NCBI GenBank assembly: GCA_016705335.1
Contig: JADIYN010000044.1
Span: forward strand, 1-64,000
Direction: 5' to 3'
Origin: Draconibacterium sp.
GTDB taxonomy: Bacteria; Bacteroidota; Bacteroidia; Bacteroidales; Prolixibacteraceae
DNA length: 64,000 nucleotides
Both the position numbers and the translations under genes were made by a program. Positions 48,206-56,647 of this stretch are shown here, one piece after another. The notes below the pieces were generated by a model, which saw only the letters and a list, made by a program, of their open reading frames with translations, was not told the origin of the DNA and made no database searches. Each line of letters begins with the position of its first letter. Position 1 is the stretch's first letter.

Positions 48206-51145
48206 ATGGCAGAAACCGAATTTATTATAGCGCTGACCGAACACCGGTCATTGGGCAACATTTATATTCCATATCTTATTCAAAGGGAAGATCAGTTTTA
48301 CAAAGTTTTACGGCATGTAAAACCACGGGATTTTAAAACCGAAACTGATTATGAATTTAAACCCTATGAAAAAGAGCTTGTTGAAATAATCGAAAAATAC
48401 AGTGATGAAAGATTAGTGAAAAAATTTTCAAGGGCAACAAATGTCAAAGAGTTCTATTTGACATTGGAACCGGTTAATTTCAAAAAAAATATTGCCCCGT
48501 TTATTGAACAATGCATGTTCAAAGTGGCTTCAATACTAATGCTCTGCCCGGTCAGGCTGCTTAACAAGGACATGAAATATGCAAACCTGTATGACGAAGA
48601 CGAGATTAGAGTTCAGTCAATTTTTGCGCGTCCTGTTTTTTACTTTGAACGAACAGAAAACGAAACACGCTACAATCTGAAAATATTTCAGGAAAACAAA
48701 GAAATAAAGTTGCTCAACAGCAACATTAAAGTTGTTGCAAACGAACCTTGCCAGTTTGTTCGGAATAACAAGCTATATGTTTTTGAAAGGCTAAACGGCA
48801 AAAAACTGGCTCCGTTTTTTGAAAAAGAAATGGTAACAATTCCAAATTCGATGGAAGAAAAATATTACGGAGGTTTTATTTTGAATGCAGTCCGTGATTT
48901 TGAAGTTCATGCAAAAGGATTCACTATTTTGGAAAAAGATGCCAGCAAGTCGGCGGTGCTTAGTATTGAACGAAACTTACAACTTGCTCCCTGTCTTGTT
49001 TTGATCTTTTACTACGGGAACGAAAAATTCCTGCCCAATTCATTAAGGAAACAAGCCGTTCAGTTTCGACGTGAAGATAACGCTTACGTTTTCCGAAAGG
49101 TGAAACGCGATTTTGAATGGGAAAATGAAATCCAGGATTATCTGAAGGAGACCGGCTTGTCAGATAAAAACGGATACTATACCCTACCCTCGCTAGACAT
49201 ACTTGAAAATGAAAATGCACTTTATTTTCTTGTAAACTGGATAAACAAGCACAAACAGCAACTCGATGCAAAACAAATTCAAATTGTACAGGAAAAACTG
49301 AACAAACGATATTACACGGGATTACAACATATCGATTTACAAACAAAGGAAACAGGCGACTGGTTTGATATCCACATTTCAGTAAGTTTTGGCGAATTCA
49401 GCATTCCGTTTGTCAAACTGAAAAAATTTATTTTGAACGATATTCGTGAATTTGAATTACCAAACGGCGAAATTGCTGTTTTGCCCGAAGAGTGGTTTGC
49501 CCGCTACAAAGGTTTAATCCCTTTTGCAAAAATTACCGGCGACAAACTGCAGTTTGAAAAATATCATTTTTTGCTGCTTCAAAATGCTTTAAAAGGTACA
49601 ATTGAATCGGTAAATGGGAGGTTAAAAAAACTGGAATACCTCGAAAAAAAAGATACTCCGATACCAACAGGATTAAAAGCTGAATTACGAAGTTACCAGT
49701 CAGAAGGATACAGTTGGATGCTCCAGCTTTATGAAAACGGTTTTGGTGGTTGCCTGGCCGATGATATGGGTTTGGGAAAAACACTTCAAACTTTGGCGCT
49801 TTTACTAAAACTGAAAAAACCAAAGGGTTCGGCGATAAATCATTCGCTGAGCAAAGGGTTACAACTCGATTTATTTGCACAGGCTGCACTTCAGGAGAAA
49901 AATCAACCGGCCAGTTTAATTGTACTCCCCACGTCACTTGTGCACAACTGGGACAATGAAATAAGTAAATTTACGCCCTCATTAAAAGTTTATAAATATG
50001 TTGGCATTCAACGTAAAAAGTCAGTTGACCTTGATAAAATCATCCCTTTTTACGACATCGTTTTAACCACTTATGGTACTGTGCGCAATGATATAAATGT
50101 ACTGCGGAATACAGCGTTTTTTTATGTGATTTTAGATGAAAGTCAATACGTTAAAAACCCTGCTTCGAAAACATACAAGGCGATTTTACAATTGAAGTCG
50201 AAACACAGGCTGGTGTTAACCGGCACTCCCATCGAAAATTCGTTATCCGATCTTTGGTCGCAAATGAATTTTCTGAATCCCGGATTGCTGGGAAATCAGA
50301 AATTTTTTCAAAAATCATTTATTGTACCTATTGAAAAATCGGCCGATGAAAAACGCCAGGAGCAACTGCAATTAATAATTAAACCCTTTATTCTTCGCCG
50401 TAAAAAGGACGAGGTTGCCAAAGATCTTCCGCCACTTACCGAACAGGTTATTTTTTGCACAATGGCTGATAATCAGGAGAAACTGTATGAAAAGGAGAAG
50501 TCGGTAATCAGAAACGCTATTTTGGAAAACATTGAAAAAGAGGGTTTAAATAAATCGGCAATTATTGTTTTACAGGGACTTACAAAACTGCGGCAACTTG
50601 CCAACCATCCTTCTCTGCTCGTAAATGATTCGGAAGAAAGTTCCGGAAAGTTTGATCAAATACAGGAAATGCTTGATAACCTTGTGGCTGAAAAACATAA
50701 AGTACTTATTTTTTCATCTTTTGTATCGCACCTTAAACTTGTACAAAAATATATCGAAGAAAAAAACTGGAAATTTAGCATGCTCACCGGACAAACTGTT
50801 AAACGGGAAGAAGTGATAAAAGAATTTCAGGACGACGCTGAAAATCATATTTTCCTGATTTCATTAAAAGCCGGTGGTGTTGGACTTAATCTCACCAAAG
50901 CGGGCTACGTTTTTATAATAGACCCATGGTGGAACCCCGCAGCCGAAAACCAGGCAGTGAGCCGTGCGCACCGAATTGGACAGGATAAACAGGTTTTTGT
51001 GTACCGTTTTATTACCGAAAATTCAATCGAAGAAAAAATACAGCTTTTAAAGGAGCGCAAAACTTCGCTGTCTGATAAATTTATCAACTCGAATAATCCG
51101 TTTAAGGAAATCACGAAAACGGAGATTATGGAGTTGTTTGATTGA
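48206..51145 (+). CDS. SNF2-family DEAD/DEAH-box helicase
   Basis: 979 residues. The N-terminal 480 residues form a bacterial SNF2-associated region without recognised motifs. The helicase core follows: motif I ADDMGLGKTLQTL near residue 517, motif II VILDESQYVKNP (DESQ), motif III LVLTGTPIENSLSDLWSQMNFL, then the second RecA lobe with VLIFSSFVSHLKLV, motif V LISLKAGGVGLNLTKAGYV and motif VI ENQAVSRAHRIGQDKQVFVYRF. It is an ATP-driven translocase on double-stranded DNA, possibly remodelling protein-DNA complexes or RNA polymerase as RapA does. No restriction or defence genes adjoin it. Confidence 0.93.
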   Translation: MAETEFIIALTEHRSLGNIYIPYLIQREDQFYKVLRHVKPRDFKTETDYEFKPYEKELVEIIEKYSDERLVKKFSRATNVKEFYLTLEPVNFKKNIAPFIEQCMFKVASILMLCPVRLLNKDMKYANLYDEDEIRVQSIFARPVFYFERTENETRYNLKIFQENKEIKLLNSNIKVVANEPCQFVRNNKLYVFERLNGKKLAPFFEKEMVTIPNSMEEKYYGGFILNAVRDFEVHAKGFTILEKDASKSAVLSIERNLQLAPCLVLIFYYGNEKFLPNSLRKQAVQFRREDNAYVFRKVKRDFEWENEIQDYLKETGLSDKNGYYTLPSLDILENENALYFLVNWINKHKQQLDAKQIQIVQEKLNKRYYTGLQHIDLQTKETGDWFDIHISVSFGEFSIPFVKLKKFILNDIREFELPNGEIAVLPEEWFARYKGLIPFAKITGDKLQFEKYHFLLLQNALKGTIESVNGRLKKLEYLEKKDTPIPTGLKAELRSYQSEGYSWMLQLYENGFGGCLADDMGLGKTLQTLALLLKLKKPKGSAINHSLSKGLQLDLFAQAALQEKNQPASLIVLPTSLVHNWDNEISKFTPSLKVYKYVGIQRKKSVDLDKIIPFYDIVLTTYGTVRNDINVLRNTAFFYVILDESQYVKNPASKTYKAILQLKSKHRLVLTGTPIENSLSDLWSQMNFLNPGLLGNQKFFQKSFIVPIEKSADEKRQEQLQLIIKPFILRRKKDEVAKDLPPLTEQVIFCTMADNQEKLYEKEKSVIRNAILENIEKEGLNKSAIIVLQGLTKLRQLANHPSLLVNDSEESSGKFDQIQEMLDNLVAEKHKVLIFSSFVSHLKLVQKYIEEKNWKFSMLTGQTVKREEVIKEFQDDAENHIFLISLKAGGVGLNLTKAGYVFIIDPWWNPAAENQAVSRAHRIGQDKQVFVYRFITENSIEEKIQLLKERKTSLSDKFINSNNPFKEITKTEIMELFD

Positions 51146-51256
51146 GTAATTGGTTGCGGGTTTAATGTTCCGGGTTCCGGATTCCAAGTCCAAAGCCCTG
51201 TTTAATGATATGGTCGGACACATTCAAAGTTTTCCTTTGCAGTTCAATATTTATAT

Positions 51257-51538
51257 TCAAACTTCCTGATTCCCTCTTCGGTCCCCAGTATCTTTCTTTT
51301 TCGCCCAGTTTTTAGGATTTAAGTTGTTTTTGTATTTCGTGAAAAGCTCTTTTCCAACCAATAAGCCTCCACTCCAAAATACAAGTTCCATTAAAATCAG
51401 GCTTGTTGTAGAAGCAATAATCTTTGTTTTGGCAGGCAGGTCAAAAAGTGGTATGATAAAAGTTGCGGCAAAAAACACACCTGAGAATATCATCAGGAAA
51501 ATACCAAGTTTGATTTGCCAGTTTTTTGATTTATTCAT
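51257..51538 (-). CDS. Small two-helix membrane protein (transporter-suffix-like)
   Basis: 93 residues with helices KLGIFLMIFSGVFFAATFIIPLF and KIIASTTSLILMELVFWSGGLLVG, then the motif KELFTKYKNNLNPKNW. This pattern is seen in short proteins labelled transporter suffix domain. The C-terminal tail is charged. Function unknown. Confidence 0.6.
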   Translation of the reverse strand: MNKSKNWQIKLGIFLMIFSGVFFAATFIIPLFDLPAKTKIIASTTSLILMELVFWSGGLLVGKELFTKYKNNLNPKNWAKKKDTGDRRGNQEV

Positions 51539-51592
51539 GTATTGAAATCATTATTTTATTTAACCTGAACAATTAAATCTTGTTTTCTTAAC

Positions 51593-51622
51593 AAAAAAGG
51601 GACGATAAAAATCATCCCCTTC
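51593..51622 (-). terminator. Terminator after the ThuA-domain gene
   Basis: On the minus strand GGGGATGAT and ATCGTCCC pair around TTTT with one mismatch, and a TTTTTTG run follows. It lies about 20 bp past the stop at 51643. Confidence 0.7.
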
Positions 51623-51642
51623 GTATTTATGTTTTATTACAA

Positions 51643-52407
51643 TCAATTGATTCTTTTCGCGGCCCAGTTAATTGCGTTTGTAATGTGTTCGATAATCAAT
51701 TTGTCCTGGAAAGCTTCATGCGTGTGGCCAAAACCTGTATAAAACGAACGGATCCCATCTTTCTCACTCCACCAGATAATTGGGTGGTCGCCCATCCTGA
51801 AATTGTCGTTATCGAATTTTTTAATTGTACTTTCATCCAAAGTGGCAAGAACATTCACATTTGTACGTGGATTTTCCTTAAATGTGTACCAGTCGTCCCA
51901 AGTGGTGTATGATTTCATTCCTTTAAACGGTTTCATTGCCGGGTGATCTGATTTCTCAAAAACAACAGTGGCTTCCTGTTGTTCAGGATGTGTTTTGAAA
52001 TATCCGCCCACCAGTTTCCCGTAAAACTGCCATTCGTATTCACAATCGGCTGCGGCATGAATTCCAACAAAACCTTTTCCGCTATTTATAAATTTTTCGA
52101 AAGCCGCCTGCCCTTCAGTATCAACGGCATCGCCTGTAGGATTCAGAAAAACAACAACATCAAAATTGGAAAGAAAAGCATCGGTAAAAAGTCCAGCATC
52201 TTCAGTGGCTGTAATCACCCAGTTTTGCTTTTTACTTTGGTCATAAAGCATCTTCATTCCCGTTGAAATTGATTCGTGCCTGTATCCCATTGTTTTACTG
52301 AAAACCAGAACATTTATCGGTTTTTCAAACGCAGGCTTGTCATTTTGTGCACTGCACGACAAAACAAAAAAGATAAATGTGAAAATCGATAGCATTAAAT
52401 TTTTCAT
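51643..52407 (-). CDS. ThuA-domain lipoprotein
   Basis: 254 residues. The signal LMLSIFTFIFFVLSCSAQ suggests a lipoprotein. The domain is the class I glutamine amidotransferase-like ThuA fold: INVLVFSKTMGYRHESI, VVVFLNPTGDAVDTEGQAAFEKFINSGKGFVGIHAA, and the terminal IIWWSEKDGIRSFYTGFGHTHEAF. ThuA-like proteins occur in sugar-utilisation loci and some act on keto-sugars or glycosides, but the reaction is not established for secreted Bacteroidota members. Confidence 0.85.
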   Translation of the reverse strand: MKNLMLSIFTFIFFVLSCSAQNDKPAFEKPINVLVFSKTMGYRHESISTGMKMLYDQSKKQNWVITATEDAGLFTDAFLSNFDVVVFLNPTGDAVDTEGQAAFEKFINSGKGFVGIHAAADCEYEWQFYGKLVGGYFKTHPEQQEATVVFEKSDHPAMKPFKGMKSYTTWDDWYTFKENPRTNVNVLATLDESTIKKFDNDNFRMGDHPIIWWSEKDGIRSFYTGFGHTHEAFQDKLIIEHITNAINWAAKRIN

Positions 52408-52489
52408 ATTTTATTGATTTAGGTATGAATAATAAATGCAAGGTTAATAAAAGAAAAGAAGTGATGAAAAGAAACAGGAAAAAAATACT

Positions 52490-53712
52490 TTACTCTTCCT
52501 CATCTCCTTCTTCTTCTGTCCATTCAGCATCATACAGGTAATCATTATAAGGGAACCGTTTTGGTGAATTTCTTTTACCAGATCGTATAAATGCGTTTTA
52601 AAATCCTCAAGGTTTTCTTTGAATTTAGCTGAAATAAACAATGAAGGTGTATTGTGTTTTGCCATCCACGAACTTTTCCATTCTTCGAGAGAAAAGTTTT
52701 CTTTTGTGCGCAAACTCAAATCATCTTCATCTTTCTGAACATACGAAAATGCATCTATTTTATTAAAAATATAGATTGTCGGTTTGTCACCAGCCTTAAT
52801 TTCATCCAGCGTTGCATTTACAGTTTCAATCTGTTCTTCGAAACTGCCGTGTGAAATATCAACAATGTGCAATAAAACATCCGATTCACGCACCTCATCA
52901 AGTGTTGATTTGAATGATTCGACCAAACCATGCGGCAATTTCCGAATAAAACCAACTGTGTCGGCCAACAAAAACGGAAGGTTGCCAATTACCACTTTAC
53001 GAACTGTTGTATCTAAAGTGGCAAACAATTTATTTTCAGCAAAAACCTCCGATTTGGCAAGCATATTCATAATGGTTGATTTGCCAACGTTTGTATATCC
53101 TACCAAAGCAACCCTCACCAATTTTCCACGGTTTTTACGCTGGATAGTTTTTTGCGTGTCAATTTTCTTGAGCCTTTCTTTTAGCAAAGCTATTTTGTCG
53201 AGGATGATCCGGCGGTCGGTTTCAATCTGTGTTTCCCCCGGCCCGCGCATCCCAATTCCACCCTGCTGGCGTTCAAGGTGAGTCCACATTCTTGTTAATC
53301 TTGGCAACATATATTGGTATTGTGCCAGTTCAACCTGCGTTTTTGCATTTGCTGTTTGGGCACGCTTTGCGAAAATATCAAGAATCAGGTTTGTGCGGTC
53401 CAATACTTTACATTCCAAAATGCGCTCAATATTGCGAAGTTGTGTTGGCGAAAGTTCATCATCAAAAATTACAGTATCGGCTTCCACCATTTTAATGTAA
53501 TTACCTATCTCTTCTAATTTACCTGAACCGACAAATGTGGCTGTATTTGGTGAATCAAGCCTTTGCGTGAACTTTTTTAATACTATGGCACCGGCAGTAT
53601 CTGCAAGAAATTCAAGTTCATCCAAATATTCCTTTGCCTGCTTTTCATCCTGCGAGTTGCTTATCAGTCCCACAAGCACTGCCTTTTCAGTTATTGGCGC
53701 TGTTTCAATCAT
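52490..53712 (-). CDS. hflX: GTPase HflX (frameshifted near the C-terminus)
   Basis: The N-terminal HflX domain (LDELEFLADTAGAIVLKKFTQRLDSPNTATFVGSGKLEEI; DELSPTQLRNIE) with the central glycine-rich GIGMRGPGETQIETDRR loop precedes the G domain: G1 VALVGYTNVGKST, G3 DTVGFIRKLPHGLVESF, G4 NKID. One missing A near 52552 shifts the last residues; repaired, the protein ends KRFPYNDYLYDAEWTEEEGD-acidic and stops at 52490. HflX splits stalled or hibernating ribosomes. It follows the terminator of tonB. Confidence 0.93.
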
Positions 53713-53730
53713 TTTTCTGTATTATCTAAA

Positions 53731-53764
53731 TAAAAAACTCCCGACCCATGAATGGATCGGGAGT
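53731..53764 (-). terminator. Strong terminator after tonB
   Basis: On the minus strand ACTCCCGATCCATTCATGGGTCGGGAGT has an 8-bp G/C-rich stem with CCCGA/TCGGG and is followed by TTTTTTA. It lies 24 bp past the stop at 53788. Confidence 0.9.
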
Positions 53765-53787
53765 GCAAAAATATTGTTTTTAATTTC

Positions 53788-54477
53788 TTATTGCAACTGG
53801 AAATTAATTGGAACAGTATATGAAACATTAACCGGTTTCCCGCGTTGTTTCCCTGGTTTCCATTTTGGCAGCGTATTTATCACACGCAAAGCTTCTTTAT
53901 CAATAGATGGATCGACACCCCTGGCAATACTTGCATTACTTACAGAACCGTCTTTTCCAACAACAAAAGTAACGTAAACTTTACCCTGAATTCCGTTTTC
54001 CTGAGCAATTACCGGATATTTAATTGCATTTGCAATATAGGTGCGCAATGCCATTTCACCACCCGGGAATTCAGGCATATCTTCTACGATAAAAAATACC
54101 TGAGCTTCTTCTTCCTCTTCTTCTTCTTTCGCAGAAATTACCGGAGCAACGTTAATTAAAGTCTGATCATCTGCTTCAGAATCTTCAATCATTAAATCAT
54201 CATCAATTATTTTATTATCATCAACAATGTTTAAAACTTCGATAACCTTTGGTGGTGGTGGTGGTGGTGGTGGTTTAATTTCCTGTTCACGTGTAATCGG
54301 GATAATTTCCTCTTCAACGTCAGCAGCGTTTATTGAACCCAGAGAATCGGCTTTGGTAGGTTTGGCTGTCCATTCAAAAGCTAAAAGCATGATTCCCAGA
54401 GAAACAACAAGCCCGATCATGAAGTACACATTTTTTTTACTTTCCAGATCAACCTTTGGTGATTTCTTCACTTCCAT
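53788..54477 (-). CDS. TonB-family energy transducer (polyproline)
   Basis: 229 residues: short cytoplasmic N-terminus, one membrane helix (YFMIGLVVSLGIMLLAFEW), a linker with an eight-proline run (IKPPPPPPPPKV, encoded by a (GGT)n-type repeat on the plus strand at 54252-54275), an acidic segment, and the TonB C-terminal domain (MPEFPGGEMALRTYIANAIKYPVIAQENGIQGKVYVTFVV; LPKWKPGKQRGKPVNVSYTVPINF). It carries proton-motive energy to outer-membrane TonB-dependent transporters. The repeat could change in length by slippage in threes without breaking the frame. Confidence 0.92.
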   Translation of the reverse strand: MEVKKSPKVDLESKKNVYFMIGLVVSLGIMLLAFEWTAKPTKADSLGSINAADVEEEIIPITREQEIKPPPPPPPPKVIEVLNIVDDNKIIDDDLMIEDSEADDQTLINVAPVISAKEEEEEEEAQVFFIVEDMPEFPGGEMALRTYIANAIKYPVIAQENGIQGKVYVTFVVGKDGSVSNASIARGVDPSIDKEALRVINTLPKWKPGKQRGKPVNVSYTVPINFQLQ

Positions 54478-54585
54478 TTTTTGTTATTTTTATTAGTTTA
54501 TATTCGATTTTTTATCTTAAAAACAGGGTCTAAAGATAAAAAATAATTATCAATTGCAAATCAAAAAGAAATCCATTTTCATTTT

Positions 54586-55266
54586 CTATTGCAATTCAAA
54601 TTGAATTGGTACGCTAAAGCGCACTTTTACTGGTTTCCCGCCTTGTTTTCCCGGTTTCCATTTCGGCAACGACCGAACCACACGTAGCGCTTCATTGTCA
54701 AGGGAAACATCAACACTACGGAGCAAATCCACGCTGGCAATATTTCCCGTTTCATCAATTACAAAAGTCACATACACTGTCCCCTGGATATTGTTTTCCA
54801 GCGCAATTACCGGATATTTTACCGCGTTGGCAAGGTATTGCCTCAAGGCTCCTTCGCCTCCCGGAAATTCAGGCATCTGCTCAACAAACAGAAAAATCTC
54901 TTCTTCCTTGTCGTTTTGATTATCTTTTGGCTTGAAAACCAACTGGTCAAAATCGATAATGGATTCATCAGGTTCAGTGTTGAATGCATTTAAATCCATT
55001 TCTGTTTCTGAATCGTTATCAACCAATTTAAAAATTTCAGGAACAACAACTTTTGGTGGCATTGGTTTTTCGTAGTTTGTTGTTGGCGGAATGTACAAAA
55101 CATCAGGTTCAACGTAACTCACCGTACCCAATTCCATCGGCTTTGGCGGCGGCTGCCTCCATTCAAAAGCCAGTAAAACTGTACCCAAAGAAATCAACAA
55201 GCCAATTAAGAAAAAGTAACCTTTTTTGTTTTCGAGATTTGCCCTTTCGCATTTTTTAGTTTTCAT
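54586..55266 (-). CDS. TonB-family energy transducer, paralogue
   Basis: 226 residues with the same plan as the next gene: membrane helix (YFFLIGLLISLGTVLLAFEW), a shorter Pro linker (NYEKPMPPKVVVPEIF), and the TonB domain (MPEFPGGEGALRQYLANAVKYPVIALENNIQGTVYVTFVI; LPKWKPGKQGGKPVKVRFSVPIQFELQ). The two C-terminal domains are nearly alignable residue by residue, so this is a tandem duplication with divergent linkers. No ExbB/ExbD genes lie nearby. Confidence 0.92.
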   Translation of the reverse strand: MKTKKCERANLENKKGYFFLIGLLISLGTVLLAFEWRQPPPKPMELGTVSYVEPDVLYIPPTTNYEKPMPPKVVVPEIFKLVDNDSETEMDLNAFNTEPDESIIDFDQLVFKPKDNQNDKEEEIFLFVEQMPEFPGGEGALRQYLANAVKYPVIALENNIQGTVYVTFVIDETGNIASVDLLRSVDVSLDNEALRVVRSLPKWKPGKQGGKPVKVRFSVPIQFELQ

Positions 55267-55490
55267 AACTTTTTTAAATTAAAGAGTGTAACAATAAAAA
55301 AAGAACACCGGCTAAAAACTGTTTTCTGCAGAACATAATTGGTGTTACAAAAACTTTACCAGTTTCTTAAAAAAAGAGATCATTTGAAAAATATTATCCA
55401 AATAAAAAATCTTTGCAAAATGACATTTCAATAAATACTATTGAAATCAAATTTCGAAAGAGAATCATAACTGCTGATAAAAAATATTTT

Positions 55491-55498
55491 TATATTTG
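55491..55498 (+). promoter_or_regulatory. Bacteroidota -7 box directly before the tRNA-like cluster
   Basis: TATATTTG matches TAnnTTTG and lies 12 bp before the first tRNA-like unit, the expected place for a tRNA operon promoter. No clear -33 box is seen. Confidence 0.6.
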
Positions 55499-55509
55499 CA
55501 CGCTCAAAA

Positions 55510-55590
55510 GGGGGATTAGCTCATCCCGATAGCTATCGGGAGGCCAGAGCGTCCCGATGATAATCGGGAAGGTCATGGGTTCGATTCCAG
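55510..55590 (+). repeat. tRNA-like unit A with D-arm and anticodon arm replaced by palindromes
   Basis: It starts GGGGGATTAGCTCA exactly like the tRNA-Ala gene at 55621. Then TCCCGATAGCTATCGGGA (55524-55541) stands where the D-loop should be, followed by GGCCAGAGCG. Next TCCCGATGATAATCGGGA (55552-55569) stands where the anticodon arm should be, followed by AGGTCATGGGTTCGATTCC of a normal T-loop. The 3' acceptor strand is missing. It cannot decode a codon. Confidence 0.8.
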
Positions 55591-55620
55591 GAGATTTAAA
55601 AAGAGTTCGTCATAAATATT

Positions 55621-55694
55621 GGGGGATTAGCTCAGTTGGCTAGAGCGTTTGACTGGCAGTCAAAAGGTCAGGGGTTCGATTCCGATATTCTCCA
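55621..55694 (+). tRNA. tRNA-Ala (anticodon GGC), T-stem imperfect
   Basis: 74 nt folding as acceptor GGGGGAT/ATTCTCC with the G3-U70 pair that marks alanine tRNAs, D-arm GCTC-AGTTGGCTA-GAGC, anticodon arm TTTGA-CTGGCAG-TCAAA with anticodon GGC, variable loop AGGTC, and T-loop TTCGATT. Discriminator base A; CCA is not encoded. The T-stem is AGGGG against CCGAT, with only three of five positions pairing, where CCCCT would be expected. The same CCGATATTCTCCAC end occurs in the two degenerate copies downstream. The gene is therefore either mildly defective or altered by the same process that made the copies. Confidence 0.8.
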
Positions 55695-55703
55695 CTGAAA
55701 ATC

Positions 55704-55736
55704 AAAGAGTTGCAATTATTTGTAGCTCTTTTTTTT
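55704..55736 (+). terminator. Terminator after tRNA-Ala
   Basis: AAAGAG and CTCTTT pair around a loop of 16 bases, and the T-run continues to 55736. A similar hairpin follows each downstream tRNA-like unit, showing that tRNA plus terminator was duplicated as a block. Confidence 0.75.
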
Positions 55737-55744
55737 AATCTAAA

Positions 55745-55870
55745 CTCGATTGACTAGAGCGTCCCGATGATAATCGGGAAGGTCATTGGTTCTCCGGATA
55801 GCTATCGAGACCGATATTCTCCACCTGAAATTCAAAGAGTCACAAAGATTAAATTTGTAGCTCTTTTTTT
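55745..55870 (+). repeat. tRNA-like unit C with anticodon and T arms replaced, plus terminator copy
   Basis: GATTGACTAGAGCG (D-arm remnant) is followed by TCCCGATGATAATCGGGA at the anticodon-arm position, then AGGTCATTGGTTC and an imperfect palindrome TCCGGATAGCTATCGAGA at the T-arm position, then the shared 3' end CCGATATTCTCCAC (ending 55824). A terminator copy with AAAGAG...CTCTTTTTTTT lies at 55834-55870. Confidence 0.8.
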
Positions 55871-55891
55871 TATCTTTTTTTTAAAAATCCA

Positions 55892-55973
55892 AGCGAGGTT
55901 GGCCAGAGCGTCCCGATGATAATCGGGAAGGTCATGGGTTCTCCCGATAGCTATCGGGACCGATATTCTCCAC
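55892..55973 (+). repeat. tRNA-like unit D with anticodon and T arms replaced by perfect palindromes
   Basis: GAGGTTGGCCAGAGCG leads into TCCCGATGATAATCGGGA, then AGGTCATGGGTTC, TCCCGATAGCTATCGGGA (55942-55959) and the 3' end CCGATATTCTCCAC. A weaker copy of the AAAGAG terminator follows at 55980-56007. It is the clearest of the three modified units. Confidence 0.85.
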
Positions 55974-56060
55974 AATATGAAAGAGTTACAATTATTTGTA
56001 GTTCTTCTTTGTCATCATTTTTCTTAATTGAAATAGTCGCATAGCATATTATTTAAGTGA

Positions 56061-56118
56061 TGGGGTTAAAACCCCAAATTCATGGACATTTCCTAAATCC
56101 GTTCACTAAAGTGAACGG
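56061..56118. repeat. Pair of short palindromes
   Basis: TGGGGTTAAAACCCCA at 56061-56076 (7-bp stem) and CCGTTCACTAAAGTGAACGG at 56099-56118 (9-bp stem, 2-base loop). They look like dispersed intergenic palindromes of the phylum and have no T-run. The second could equally be an operator, but no regulator is near. Confidence 0.6.
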
Positions 56119-56214
56119 CAATAAATACATATTAATTTCAAATTTGTTGCTATTAACTGCCGTCGTTGAAGAGTGATTTAATTATAACGGCATAATTTGA
56201 CACTAATAACAAAT

Positions 56215-56376
56215 ATGATATACGATAAGAAAATTGTTACATTCAAATCGCCCGATTTGGAAAAGTTACAACCAGTGTTTATTGATTTAAGAACAATAAT
56301 TTATGTAGCTATTGGTGCTGATATAGAAGAAGCCAGGAAACGATATTTCGCAAGATTGGAGGAAAAAAAATCATAA
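56215..56376 (+). CDS. Small conserved-looking hypothetical protein, 53 residues
   Basis: The frame ATG 56215 to TAA 56374-56376 reads MIYDKKIVTFKSPDLEKLQ, then PVFIDLRTIIYVAIGAD, and ends IEEARKRYFARLEEKKS. The amphipathic strand-helix composition and normal codon use suggest a real gene, not chance. I do not recognise the family with confidence. It stands alone after the tRNA-like cluster. Confidence 0.5.
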   Translation: MIYDKKIVTFKSPDLEKLQPVFIDLRTIIYVAIGADIEEARKRYFARLEEKKS

Positions 56377-56566
56377 TAGTGTTTCAATTTGTTATTACTA
56401 AATTTATTGTCTTTCAAGAAATATCGGTTTAGTATTTAATCCAATTAATTTTTACTTGAATTAATTTCATTGAAATAATTCAATAACACTACTGACAATT
56501 ATAAAAAGTTGCATGATATAATTTATTGCTTTTAATTTTGGTATTATTTTTTTCAATAACCTAAAA

Positions 56567-56597
56567 ACCACCTCTTTCAAGAGTGGTCATTTTTTTA
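56567..56597 (+). terminator. Possible terminator after the 53-residue gene
   Basis: ACCACCTCTT and AAGAGTGGT pair around TC with one bulged base, followed by CATTTTTTT. It is nearly 200 bp past the stop, so its link to that gene is uncertain. Confidence 0.5.
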
Positions 56598-56647
56598 GTT
56601 CATAAACCAGTGGTACTTATGCATTCCAATGGCTTCATACAATCCAT

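Noticed and set aside
48206..51145. SNF2 helicase as part of a phage-defence system
   Set aside because: The neighbours are antiporters, a small membrane protein and ThuA. No nuclease, methyltransferase or other defence partner lies nearby, and its own promoter suggests a stand-alone gene.
55745..55974. Two additional functional tRNA genes
   Set aside because: The anticodon arm is replaced by a 6-bp stem with a six-base loop, and the T-arm is a palindrome; neither unit could decode a codon.
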